64,000 nt of DNA from Micromonospora humi (GTDB lineage Bacteria; Actinomycetota; Actinomycetes; Mycobacteriales; Micromonosporaceae): NCBI RefSeq assembly GCF_900090105.1, contig NZ_FMDM01000009.1:186001-250000 (forward strand), read 5' to 3'. Both the position numbers and the translations under genes were made by a program. Shown in pieces: positions 8,037 to 16,141 of this stretch (positions are counted from its first letter, which is position 1; each line of letters starts with the position of its first letter). Below the pieces are notes generated by a model. It did not search any database, had not been told where the DNA came from, and was given only the letters and a program-made list of their open reading frames with translations.

Positions 8037-8990
8037 GTGAGTGAGATGACCTATCGCCGGCTGGGCGACTCCGGGCTCGTGGTGTCCGTGGTCGGCATCG
8101 GCTGCAACAACTTCGGCCGCAAGCTCGACCTCGACGGCACCCGGGCGGTGGTGGACGCCGCGCTCGACGCCGGGATCAACTTCTTCGACACCGCCGACAT
8201 CTACGGCGAACCCCAGGGCGGCTCCGAGGAACTGCTCGGTCAGGCGCTCAAGGGCCGCCGGGACGACGTGGTGGTCGCCACGAAGTTCGGCATGGACATG
8301 CACGGCGCGAACGGGCCGGACCACGGCGCCCGGGGCGCCCGCCGCTACATCGCCCGCGCGGTCGAGGCGTCGCTGCGCCGGCTCGGCACCGACCACATCG
8401 ACCTCTACCAGATGCACGAGCCCGACCCGGGCACGCCGATCGACGAGACGCTCGCCGCGCTGGACGACCTGGTGACCGCCGGCAAGGTGCGCTACCTCGG
8501 CAACTCCAACTTCGCCGGCTGGCAGATCGCCGACGCCGACTGGACCGCGTCGTCGCAGGGCCGCAGCCGGTTCATCTCGGCGCAGAACCACTACTCGCTG
8601 CTGGAACGCGGAGTGGAGGACGAGGTGATCCCCGCCTGCGAGCGGTTCGGCCTCGGCATGCTGCCGTTCTTCCCGCTCGCCAACGGGCTGCTCACCGGCA
8701 AGTACAAGCGTGGTCAGCAGCCCCCGGAGGGCAGCCGGCTCGCCGGCGGCGGCCGGTACGCCGAGCGGCTGGCCGCGGCGCGCTGGGACACCATCGAGGC
8801 GATCGAGACGTACGCGGCCGAACGCGGGGTGAGCATGCTCCAGGTGGCCATCGGCGGGCTGGCCGCCCGACCCGCGGTGACCTCGGTGATCGCCGGCGCC
8901 ACCACGCCCGAGCAGGTACGCGCCAACGCCGAGGCGGGCACCTGGCAGCCCACCGACGAGGACCAGGACACCCTCGACGCCCTCCTCTGA
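8037..8990 (+). CDS. Aldo/keto reductase
   Basis: The 317-residue (beta/alpha)8 NADPH-dependent reductase has the catalytic tetrad of the family: Asp in FFDTADIYG, Tyr in the same motif, Lys in VVVATKFG and His in DLYQMHEPD. The RLGDSGLVVSVVGIGCNNFG start matches the general-stress/YhdN-like subgroup. The phosphate-binding loop near the C-terminus (VIAGATTPEQVRANA) favours NADPH. The GTG at 8037 is chosen because it follows TAGGGT by 7 nt. Substrate unknown. Confidence 0.92.
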   Translation: MSEMTYRRLGDSGLVVSVVGIGCNNFGRKLDLDGTRAVVDAALDAGINFFDTADIYGEPQGGSEELLGQALKGRRDDVVVATKFGMDMHGANGPDHGARGARRYIARAVEASLRRLGTDHIDLYQMHEPDPGTPIDETLAALDDLVTAGKVRYLGNSNFAGWQIADADWTASSQGRSRFISAQNHYSLLERGVEDEVIPACERFGLGMLPFFPLANGLLTGKYKRGQQPPEGSRLAGGGRYAERLAAARWDTIEAIETYAAERGVSMLQVAIGGLAARPAVTSVIAGATTPEQVRANAEAGTWQPTDEDQDTLDALL

Positions 8991-9061
8991 CCGTCCCCCC
9001 GTGTGCTGCTGCCCCCGCGTGCTGCGGCGTCACCGCCCGGCGGAATGCCGCCGGCCCAATT

Positions 9062-9121
9062 GACACCCATAGCGTTCCACCCACGGTCAGTGCTCGTGGT
9101 GAGTGGAACGCCATGGGTGTC
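9062..9121. repeat. 60-bp palindromic element, copy 1 (complete)
   Basis: The element begins GACACCCATAGCGTTCCACC and ends GAGTGGAACGCCATGGGTGT plus C. Its ends pair over about 21 bp with two mismatches around an 18-nt centre. A second, shorter copy follows 13 bp downstream. Confidence 0.75.
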
Positions 9122-9134
9122 AAACGGGCGGTGA

Positions 9135-9184
9135 GACACCCATGGCGTTCCACCCGCGATCCGTGACTGCGGTGAGTGGGTGTC
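9135..9184. repeat. Palindromic element, copy 2 (10-bp internal deletion)
   Basis: The left 21 bp are nearly identical to copy 1 (GACACCCATGGCGTTCCACC) and the middle is closely similar (GTGACTGCGGTGAGTGG). About 10 bp of the right arm (GAACGCCATG in copy 1) are missing, leaving GGGTGTC. The two copies are in the same orientation. Confidence 0.7.
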
Positions 9185-9244
9185 TGCGAGCGCTCCGACG
9201 CCCACGGGTGTGCCGGCTAGCGCGTTGCCCGGCGGGCGGGCGGG

Positions 9245-10051
9245 GATCCAGCCGGCCGAGCGGAGCGCGTTCAGCCGTGCCACGTCCCGTCGGAAGTGGG
9301 CCCCCTCGCGATGGTGGTCGCCGTCGTACTCGACCGCGAGGCGAAGCGCCGGCCAGGCCAGGTCGACCCGGGCCACGAAGCGCCCTCCGGCGAGCACCTC
9401 GTGTTGGGCGGTGAGCGGGCCGAGACCGGCGTCGAGGAGGAGCAGCCGCAGGCGGGTTTCCATCGGGGACTCGCTCAGCGGCTCGGCCAGCGCCAACACC
9501 TCACGCAGCAGCGGCGAACCCGGCCAGCCTGGTCGGTCGGCGGCGTAGGCCCGCAGGGCGGGGAGCTTCACCACTCGCCGACGCAGCAGCGCGTCCACGG
9601 CGACCAGGGCTTCCGCCCGAGCACCCTGACGGCCGAGGTCGAAGGCGGTGCGCAGCGGGGTGGTGACGGGCAGCCCGGCGAACCCGGTGCGATCCGCGTC
9701 GGGCGCCGATGACCGCACGATCGACAGTCGGGGGTGCGGGCGCAGCCGGGCGGTCGTCGGCAGGAGCACGGTCACCGGCTCGTCCCGGGTGAGCAGGTCG
9801 ACACCGAACAGCCAGGCCGCGCTGCGGCCGGCCAGCGCGGTGCCCGGTGGCAGGAGCAACGCGACCGCGTCGCACCACATCCGGTGGTCGTCGACCCGGA
9901 AGCCGCCCCGGTGCACGTACACGTCCGGCAGCAGGCGAACCCAGGTCGGTCCACGCAGCATCGTCCAGGTCAGCAGCCCTTCGGAGACGGCTCGGCTGCC
10001 GCGGAACGGCACTGACGACAGGCGGTGCGGGACGCACGCGGATACGGCCAT
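9245..10051 (-). pseudogene. DUF559 (Vsr-like nuclease fold) protein, 3' end lost
   Basis: The frame encodes an actinobacterial DUF559 protein: an N-terminal AbiEi-like wing (FRGSRAVSEGLLTWTMLRG, LLPDVYVH) and a C-terminal restriction-endonuclease-like core (ARVDLAWPALRLAVEYDGDH, then RRDVARLNALRSAGW). Family members continue past GW for about 25-30 residues and stop. Here similarity ends at GWI (9245) and the frame instead runs through the palindromic repeats and on antisense to the aldo/keto reductase gene, with no stop until 8714. The ATG at 10051 gives the usual distance to FRGS, and a GTG at 10081 is an alternative. The last beta-strand and helix are probably missing. Confidence 0.65.
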
Positions 10052-10176
10052 CCGGGCAGCGTGTCGTGATGCGACGGTCACCCGCCGTCCCGATCCGGCG
10101 GGTGGACGGTTCCCTGGGAAAAACGTCACCCGGTCTTCCGTTCCGGCCGGGAACCGTCGTACGGTAGGCCGCAAGT

Positions 10177-10270
10177 GACCCACGGGAGCCCGGTGTGGAC
10201 CGGGCTGAGAGGGGGGCTGACAGCCCCCGACCGTCGAACCTGATCCGGATAATGCCGGCGCAGGGAGGAG
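10177..10270 (+). promoter_or_regulatory. TPP riboswitch (thi box)
   Basis: The canonical thi-box elements are present in order: ACGGGAGCCCGG, the pairing CCGGGCTGAGA, a variable G/C stem, CGAACCTGATCCGGATAATG and CCGGCGCAGGGAGGA. The final GGGAGGAG (10263-10270) is also the ribosome site of thiE. TPP binding would therefore hide it, giving translational control of the whole thi operon. A TACGGT box at 10160-10165 is a possible -10 for the transcript. Confidence 0.95.
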
Positions 10271-10277
10271 CGTTGCC

Positions 10278-10904
10278 GTGCCGTCCCTGGGACGACTGCA
10301 TCTCATCACCGACACCCGGCCCGGGCGGGATCCGCTCGGCGTGCTGCGCGCCGCCCTGCCGGTGGCCCGCGCCGACCTCGTCGTGCAGGTGCGGGTGGCG
10401 GACGACGCCACCGATCGCGAGGCGTACGAACTGGCCCGCCGGGTGGTCGAGGAGTGCCGGCCGTACGGGGCGTGTTGCCTGGTCAACGACCGGCTGCACG
10501 TGGCGCTCGCGGTGGGCGCGGCCGGCGGGCACGTCGGGGCGGACGACCTGCCGGTGGCCGCCGCGCGGCACGTGCTGGGCGGCGACGCGGTGCTCGGCGC
10601 GACCGCCCGGGAACCGGCCACCGCCCGGGCCGCGGTGGCCGCCGGGGCCGGCTACCTGGGCGTGGGCCCGTGCCACGCCACCACCACGAAGCCGGGCCTG
10701 CCCGCGCCGATCGGCCCGGACGGGGTACGCGCCGTCGCCGGGGCGGTGACCGTTCCGGTGATCGCCATCGGCGGGGTGACCGCCGCGTCGGTGCCGGCGT
10801 TGCGGGCCGCCGGGGCGTACGGGGTGGCGGTGGTCGGCGCGCTCAGCGCGGCGGCCGACCCCGCGCACGCCACCGCGGAGCTGCTCGGGGCGCTGACGTG
10901 TTAA
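10278..10904 (+). CDS. thiE: Thiamine-phosphate synthase ThiE
   Basis: ThiE joins HMP-pyrophosphate to thiazole phosphate (carboxylate) to give thiamine phosphate. The 208-residue (beta/alpha)8 protein has LVNDR (substrate Asn-Asp pair), HVGADDLP (metal Asp), GPCHATTTKPGLPAPIG (phosphate loop with TTTK) and AIGGV. The usual LREK strand is VQVRVADD here, an atypical version. The GTG lies 7 nt after GGGAGGAG of the riboswitch. It is the first gene of the thi operon and is followed directly by a dispersed repeat. Confidence 0.88.
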   Translation: MPSLGRLHLITDTRPGRDPLGVLRAALPVARADLVVQVRVADDATDREAYELARRVVEECRPYGACCLVNDRLHVALAVGAAGGHVGADDLPVAAARHVLGGDAVLGATAREPATARAAVAAGAGYLGVGPCHATTTKPGLPAPIGPDGVRAVAGAVTVPVIAIGGVTAASVPALRAAGAYGVAVVGALSAAADPAHATAELLGALTC

Positions 10905-10953
10905 GCGGGGCCCCCTCCTCTACCGAAAGCGTTAACAGGGGCCCCCTCCTTAC
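10905..10953 (+). repeat. Dispersed GGGGCCCC/GTTAAC repeat, copy R1
   Basis: The 49-bp copy has two GGGGCCCCCTCCT cores flanking ACCGAAAGCGTTAACA. It begins on the base after the thiE stop and ends 4 bp before the GTG taken for thiO. Related copies are R2 (reverse orientation) and R3 (same orientation) elsewhere in the window. Confidence 0.8.
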
Positions 10954-10957
10954 TCAG

Positions 10958-12028
10958 GTGGGGGTGGTGGGGGCGGGGCCGGTGGGGCTGGCGATCGCGT
11001 GGCGGTGCGCGCAGCGGGGGCTGCGGGTGAGTGTGTACGACGACCGTCCCGGGTCCGGCGCGTCGCACGTCGCCGCCGGCATGCTCTCCCCGGTCGCCGA
11101 GGCGTACTTCGGTGAGCACGAGCTGACCGCGCTGCTCGTCGAGTCGGCGGCCCGCTGGCCGGACTTCGCCGCCGAGCTGGCCGGGGCGAGTGGCGTCGAC
11201 CTGGGGTATCGCACCGAGGGCACGCTGGTGGTCGGGCTCACCGCCGACGACCTGGCCGAGGCGGGGCGGCTGTGGGCGTACCAGCAGGGGCTGGGACTGC
11301 CGATCACGCCGTTGCGCCCGTCGGCGCTGCGCGACCGCGAGCCGGCGCTGGCCACCCGGGTGCGCGGCGGCGCGGTCGCGCCCGGCGACCACCAGGTCGA
11401 TCCGCGCCGGCTGGTCGCCGCGCTGCGCGTCGCGGCGGAGCGGGCCGGCGTGGAGTTCCGGCCGGCGCGGGTCGGCGTGCTGTCCGAGGTGGACGCGCGG
11501 GTCACCGTGGTGGCGGCCGGCTGCGGCACGGCCCCGCTGACCGGGCTGCCGGTGCGGCCGGTGAAGGGGCAGGTGCTCCGGCTCCGCGCGCCCGGTGGCG
11601 GTCCGCCGGGCTTCCGGCACGTGATCCGGGGGTACGCCGACGGCGAGCCGGTCTACCTGGTGCCCCGGGGCAGTGGCGAGGTGGTGGTCGGCGCGACCGT
11701 CGAGGAACGCGCGGACACCGAGGTCACCGCCGGCGGCGTGCTGCGGCTGCTCCGCGCCGCCGCCGAGCTGGTCCCGGAGCTGACCGAGTACGAGCTGGTG
11801 GAGGCGGTCGCCGGGCTGCGCCCGGGCACCCCCGACAACGCGCCGGTGATCGGTGCGCTGCCCGGCCGACCCGACGTGCTCGCCGCGACCGGGCACCACC
11901 GGCACGGCATCGTCCTCACCCCGGTCACCGCCGACCTGGTCACCGAACTGATCGTCACCGGCGAGCCGGATCCGGCGCTCGCCCCCTTCACCCCGGACCG
12001 GTTTGCGAAGGAGCCCCGGTGGAACTGA
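10958..12028 (+). CDS. thiO: Glycine oxidase ThiO
   Basis: ThiO oxidises glycine to iminoglycine, the two-carbon donor for thiazole synthesis. The 356-residue FAD protein begins with the dinucleotide motif VGVVGAGPVGLAIAW. It has HVAAGMLSPVAE, PVKGQVLRLR and, near the C-terminus, GLRPGTPDNAPVIG and HHRHGIVLTP, all typical of ThiO/D-amino-acid oxidases. The start is uncertain. The GTG at 10958 puts the FAD motif at the N-terminus but follows repeat R1 without a ribosome site. The in-frame GTG at 10898 overlaps the thiE stop but would add 20 repeat-encoded residues. Confidence 0.92.
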   Translation: MGVVGAGPVGLAIAWRCAQRGLRVSVYDDRPGSGASHVAAGMLSPVAEAYFGEHELTALLVESAARWPDFAAELAGASGVDLGYRTEGTLVVGLTADDLAEAGRLWAYQQGLGLPITPLRPSALRDREPALATRVRGGAVAPGDHQVDPRRLVAALRVAAERAGVEFRPARVGVLSEVDARVTVVAAGCGTAPLTGLPVRPVKGQVLRLRAPGGGPPGFRHVIRGYADGEPVYLVPRGSGEVVVGATVEERADTEVTAGGVLRLLRAAAELVPELTEYELVEAVAGLRPGTPDNAPVIGALPGRPDVLAATGHHRHGIVLTPVTADLVTELIVTGEPDPALAPFTPDRFAKEPRWN

Positions 12029-12219
12029 TCGTCAACGGCACGGGACGGACGCTGCCCGACGGCGTCACGGTGGCCGAGGTGGTCCGCACGGTCACCGGGC
12101 AGCAGCGCGGCGTCGCGGTCGCGGTCAACGGCGAGGTGGTGCCGCGCGGCGGCTGGCCGGCGAGCGTGCTGCGCGACGGCGACCGGGTCGAGGTGCTCAG
12201 CGCCGCGCAGGGCGGGTGA
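12019..12219 (+). CDS. thiS: Sulfur carrier protein ThiS
   Basis: The 66-residue ubiquitin-like protein ends in the Gly-Gly (AAQGG) that is adenylylated and thiocarboxylated to carry sulfur for thiazole formation. It starts at GTG (VELIVNGTGRTLPDGVTV) after AAGGAG, within the last 10 bp of thiO. The FNGE-like turn reads VAVNGEVV. It overlaps or abuts thiG, its partner. Confidence 0.95.
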   Translation: MELIVNGTGRTLPDGVTVAEVVRTVTGQQRGVAVAVNGEVVPRGGWPASVLRDGDRVEVLSAAQGG

Positions 12220-12224
12220 GCGGG

Positions 12225-12995
12225 ATGTCCCTGGAGATCGGCGGCGTCGCGTTCGGTTCCCGGCTGGTGCTCGGCACCGGCGGCGCGGCCAACCTGCACG
12301 TGCTGGAGGCGGCGATCCGCGCCTCCGGCACCGAGCTGGTGACGCTGGCGCTGCGCCGGGTGGACACCACGCCGGGCGGGCCGGGCGGGCTGCTCGACCT
12401 GTTGGCGCGCTGCGGCGTACGGCTGCTGCCGAACACGGCCGGCTGCCGGACCGCGGTGGAGGCGGTGAAGACGGCGCACCTGGCCCGGGAGGCGTTCGAC
12501 ACCGACTGGGTGAAGCTGGAGGTGATCGGCGACGAGCGCACCCTGCTGCCCGACGGGGTGGAGCTGCTGCGCGCCGCCGAGGACCTGGTCGCCGACGGGT
12601 TCACCGTGCTGCCGTACACCTCGGACGATCCGGTGCTCGCGCGCCGGTTGGCCGACGTGGGATGCGCGGCGGTGATGCCGGCCGGCTCGCCGATCGGCTC
12701 CGGCCTGGGCATCGGCAACCCGCACCACATCCGGCTGGTGCGGCAGGCGGTGGACGTGCCGGTGATCCTCGACGCCGGCGTCGGCACCGCCTCCGACGCG
12801 GCGCTCGCCATGGAGCTGGGCTGCGACGCGGTGCTGCTGGCCAGCGCCGTCACCCGGGCCGCCGACCCGGTGGCGATGGCCACCGCGATGCGCTACGCGG
12901 TCGAGGCCGGCCACCTGGCGTACGGCGCGGGACGCATCCCCCGCCGCGACCACGCCCTCCCGTCCACTCCCGACGAAGGTCGACCGGACCTGTGA
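12225..12995 (+). CDS. thiG: Thiazole synthase ThiG
   Basis: ThiG condenses DXP, ThiS-thiocarboxylate and iminoglycine into the thiazole ring. The 256-residue barrel has the Schiff-base lysine in DTDWVKLEVIGD, and the conserved LPYTSDDPVLARRL, MPAGSPIGSGLGIGNP and DAGVGTASDAA. The ATG at 12225 (MSLEIGGVAFGSRLVLGTGG) is used. An in-frame GTG at 12216 overlapping the thiS stop is an alternative, adding three residues. It lies inside the coupled thiO-thiS-thiG-tenI run. Confidence 0.95.
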   Translation: MSLEIGGVAFGSRLVLGTGGAANLHVLEAAIRASGTELVTLALRRVDTTPGGPGGLLDLLARCGVRLLPNTAGCRTAVEAVKTAHLAREAFDTDWVKLEVIGDERTLLPDGVELLRAAEDLVADGFTVLPYTSDDPVLARRLADVGCAAVMPAGSPIGSGLGIGNPHHIRLVRQAVDVPVILDAGVGTASDAALAMELGCDAVLLASAVTRAADPVAMATAMRYAVEAGHLAYGAGRIPRRDHALPSTPDEGRPDL

Positions 12996-13684
12996 CCGAC
13001 GTGCGCGCCGGCACCGGCACGCCGCGCCCTGCCCCGGCGGGACAGGCGTCCGGACGTGGCCCGCGCGGCGTCGTGCTGCTGACGGACCGGCGGGTGGCTC
13101 GACGGCCGCTGGTGGGGGCCGTCGCGGCGGCCGTCGCCGGGGGAGTGCGGTGGGTGGTGCTGCGGGAGAAGGACCTGCCCCGCGCCGAACGCCTCGCCCT
13201 CGCCGTCGCGCTGCGGGCGGTGCTCACCGACGCCGGTGGGACCCTGATCGTGGCCGGCCCCGACCCGCTCGACGGGGACGCCGTGCACCTGCCCGCCGCC
13301 GGCCCGTACCCGCCGCCGCGCCTCGGGCTGGTCGGCCGCTCCTGCCACGACGCCGCCGAACTGGCCCGACTCACCACCGAGGACTACGCGACCCTCTCCC
13401 CGGTCCACCTCACCCGCACGAAACCCGGCTACGGCCCGCCGCTCGGCCCGGACGGCCTCCGCGAACTGGTGCAGGTGAGCCCCGTGCCGGTGCTCGCCCT
13501 CGGTGGCATCGAAACCCCGGACCAGGTGACGGCCTGCGTCGACGCGGGCGCCACAGGCGTCGCCGTCCTCGGCGCGCTCATGCGCGCCACCGACCCCACC
13601 GACACCGCCACCACCCTGACCAGCGCCTTCCACGACGCCCTCACCCCGCCACCCCCCACCGCAACCACCAGAGGAACGCAGTGA
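12992..13684 (+). CDS. tenI: TenI-like thiazole tautomerase (ThiE/TenI superfamily)
   Basis: The 230-residue ThiE-fold protein overlaps the thiG stop (GTGA). It keeps the WVVLREKDLP strand but lacks the Asn-Asp pair (VAGPDPLDG in its place) and has VHLPAAGPYP where ThiE has HVGxxD. LVGRSCHDAAEL contains the His that TenI proteins use (B. subtilis TenI has IGRSVHSLEEA, from memory). TenI aromatises the thiazole product of ThiG, and adjacency to thiG fits that. A disordered leader of about 25 residues precedes the barrel, and the Pro/Thr-rich tail is also extra. A second ThiE is a less likely reading. Confidence 0.72.
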   Translation: MTDVRAGTGTPRPAPAGQASGRGPRGVVLLTDRRVARRPLVGAVAAAVAGGVRWVVLREKDLPRAERLALAVALRAVLTDAGGTLIVAGPDPLDGDAVHLPAAGPYPPPRLGLVGRSCHDAAELARLTTEDYATLSPVHLTRTKPGYGPPLGPDGLRELVQVSPVPVLALGGIETPDQVTACVDAGATGVAVLGALMRATDPTDTATTLTSAFHDALTPPPPTATTRGTQ

Positions 13685-14469
13685 CGCCGCAGACAGTTCT
13701 CACCATCGCCGGCTCCGACTCCGGCGCGGGCGCCGGCATCCAGGCCGACCTCAAGACGTTCGCCGCGCTCGGCGCGTACGGGACCAGCGTGCTCACGGCC
13801 GTCACCGCGCAGAACACCCGGGGCGTGGACGCGGTCCTGCCGCTGCCCCCGCAGACCGTGCGCGACCAGCTCGACAGCGTGCTCGGCGACTTCGCCGTCC
13901 GCGCGGTGAAGACCGGGATGCTCGGCATCCCGGCGGTCGCCGACGCGGTGGCCGAGGTGGCCCGGGGCGGCCGGTTGCCGCACCTGGTCGTCGACCCGGT
14001 CCTGGTCGCCACCAGCGGGCACCGGCTCGGTGTGGTGGAGGCGGTCGAGCGGCTGCTCCCGTACGCCGAGGTGGCGACGCCGAACTGCGCGGAGGCCGCG
14101 GCCCTCACCGGACGCGAGGTGGGCACGGTCGAGGAGATGGTCGCCGCGGCCGAGACGCTGGCCGCGCGCGGACCGGCGTTCGTGGTGGTCACCGGCGGTG
14201 ACGTCGACGCGGCCGGCGAGTCGGTGGACGTGCTGGCCGGAGGCGGGACGACGCGGCTGCTGCGCGCGCCGCGGGTGGCGACGCGGCACAACCACGGCAC
14301 CGGCTGTTCGTTCGCGGCGGCCGTCGCGGTCCGGCTGGCCGCCGGCGATCCGCCGCCGGTCGCGGTGGCCGCCGCCAAGGAGTACGTGACCCGCGCGCTG
14401 ACCGGCGCGCGGAGCTGGGCGTTGGGCGCGGGACACGGCCCGCTGGACCACTTCGGCTGGTCCGCTTGA
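13681..14469 (+). CDS. thiD: Hydroxymethylpyrimidine/phosphomethylpyrimidine kinase ThiD
   Basis: ThiD phosphorylates HMP and HMP-phosphate to the pyrophosphate used by ThiE. The 262-residue ribokinase-fold protein has TIAGSDSGAGAGIQADLKTF at the N-terminus, VVDPVLVATSGH, TPNCAEAAALTG and the anion-hole/catalytic GTGCSFAAAVA. The GTG overlaps the tenI stop and follows GAGG. Confidence 0.96.
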   Translation: MTPQTVLTIAGSDSGAGAGIQADLKTFAALGAYGTSVLTAVTAQNTRGVDAVLPLPPQTVRDQLDSVLGDFAVRAVKTGMLGIPAVADAVAEVARGGRLPHLVVDPVLVATSGHRLGVVEAVERLLPYAEVATPNCAEAAALTGREVGTVEEMVAAAETLAARGPAFVVVTGGDVDAAGESVDVLAGGGTTRLLRAPRVATRHNHGTGCSFAAAVAVRLAAGDPPPVAVAAAKEYVTRALTGARSWALGAGHGPLDHFGWSA

Positions 14470-14486
14470 GCGACAGGGAGGCTGTC

Positions 14487-16070
14487 ATGCAGGCACGTCG
14501 CAAGGTGTACGTGGAGGGGACCCGGCCGGGCGTCCGGGTGCCGTTCGCCGAGGTGACGCTGACCGGGGACAACCCGCCGGTGCGGCTCTACGACACCTCC
14601 GGCCCGGGTTCCGACCCGGAGGTGGGGCTGCCCGCGCTGCGCGGGCCGTGGATCGCCGAGCGGGGCGATGTCGCGCCGGTCCGGGGCGCCGGCAGCCCGC
14701 TGGCGGGAACCCGGCCGACCCAGCTCGCGTACGCCCGGGCCGGGACCGTCACGCCGGAGATGGAGTTCGTGGCGATCCGGGAGCGGGTGACGCCGGAGTT
14801 CGTCCGGGACGAGATCGCGGCCGGGCGGGCGGTGCTGCCGCTCAACGTCAACCACCCGGAGTGCGAGCCGGCGATCATCGGCAGGGCGTTCCTGGTGAAG
14901 GTGAACGCCAACATCGGCACCTCGGCGGTGACGTCGTCGGTGGCCGACGAGGTGGAGAAGCTGACCTGGGCCACCCGGTGGGGCGCGGACACCGTGATGG
15001 ACCTGTCCACCGGGAAGCGGATCCACGAGACCCGCGAGGCGATCGTGCGGAACTCGCCGGTGCCGATCGGCACCGTGCCGATCTACCAGGCGTTGGAGAA
15101 GGTCGGCGGCGATCCGGTGAGGTTGAGCTGGGAGGTGTTCCGCGAGACGGTGATCGAGCAGGCCGAGCAGGGCGTCGACTACATGACGGTGCACGCCGGG
15201 GTGCTGCTGCCGTACGTGCCGCTGGCCGTGGACCGGGTCACCGGCATCGTGTCCCGGGGTGGCTCGATCATGGCGGCCTGGTGCCTGGCGCACCACGAGG
15301 AGAACTTCCTCTACACCCACTTCGCCGAGCTGTGCTCGTTGCTCGCGACGTACGACGTCACCTTCTCCCTCGGTGACGGGCTGCGCCCGGGCTCGATCGC
15401 GGATGCCAACGACGAGGCCCAGTTCGCCGAGCTGCGCACGCTGGGTGAGCTGACGACGGTGGCCTGGGAACACGACGTCCAGGTGATGATCGAGGGGCCG
15501 GGGCACGTGCCGATGCACAAGATCAAGGAGAACGTGGACCTCCAGCAGGAGTGGTGCCACGAGGCGCCGTTCTACACGCTCGGTCCGTTGACCACCGACG
15601 TCGCGCCCGCGTACGACCACATCACGTCCGCGATCGGGGCCGCGATGATCGGCATGTTCGGCACCGCGATGCTCTGCTACGTGACGCCGAAGGAGCACCT
15701 CGGGCTGCCGGACCGGGACGACGTGAAGGCGGGCGTGATCGCTTACAAGATCGCCGCGCACGCGGCCGACCTGGCCAAGGGGCACCCCGGCGCGCAGGCC
15801 TGGGACGACGCGCTCTCCAAGGCCCGGTTCGAGTTTCGCTGGGAGGACCAGTTCAACCTGGCGCTGGACCCGGAGACGGCGCGGGCGTACCACGACGCGA
15901 CGCTGCCGGCCGAGCCGGCGAAGACGGCACACTTCTGCTCGATGTGCGGGCCGAAGTTCTGCTCCATGAAGATCACCCAGGAGCTGAAGGACTACGCGGC
16001 GCGGGGCATGCGCGACAAGTCCGAGGAGTTCGTCGCCGGAGGTTCCCGGGTCTACCTGCCGCTGGCCTGA
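14487..16070 (+). CDS. thiC: Phosphomethylpyrimidine synthase ThiC
   Basis: This radical-SAM enzyme rearranges AIR to HMP-phosphate. The 527-residue protein carries the C-terminal cluster motif CSMCGPKFCSM (Cx2Cx4C) that holds the [4Fe-4S] cluster. It also has conserved NVNHPECEPAIIG, NANIGTSAVTSS, SRGGSIMAAWCLAH and MIEGPGHVPMHKI. The ATG at 14487 follows AGGGAGG by 5 nt. An in-frame TTG 7 codons upstream is rejected. Last gene of the thi operon. Confidence 0.97.
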   Translation: MQARRKVYVEGTRPGVRVPFAEVTLTGDNPPVRLYDTSGPGSDPEVGLPALRGPWIAERGDVAPVRGAGSPLAGTRPTQLAYARAGTVTPEMEFVAIRERVTPEFVRDEIAAGRAVLPLNVNHPECEPAIIGRAFLVKVNANIGTSAVTSSVADEVEKLTWATRWGADTVMDLSTGKRIHETREAIVRNSPVPIGTVPIYQALEKVGGDPVRLSWEVFRETVIEQAEQGVDYMTVHAGVLLPYVPLAVDRVTGIVSRGGSIMAAWCLAHHEENFLYTHFAELCSLLATYDVTFSLGDGLRPGSIADANDEAQFAELRTLGELTTVAWEHDVQVMIEGPGHVPMHKIKENVDLQQEWCHEAPFYTLGPLTTDVAPAYDHITSAIGAAMIGMFGTAMLCYVTPKEHLGLPDRDDVKAGVIAYKIAAHAADLAKGHPGAQAWDDALSKARFEFRWEDQFNLALDPETARAYHDATLPAEPAKTAHFCSMCGPKFCSMKITQELKDYAARGMRDKSEEFVAGGSRVYLPLA

Positions 16071-16141
16071 GCACCCCGCCCGCTCGTCCAGATGCGGGGA
16101 GATCTGGTGGCCGGCGGGCGAGCACGCGCGCCGGCCCAGGA

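Noticed and set aside
10454..10957. A fusion of a thiE shadow frame to thiO (524 residues)
   Set aside because: The first 150 residues are an Arg-rich out-of-frame reading of thiE. ThiO begins at VGVVGAG.
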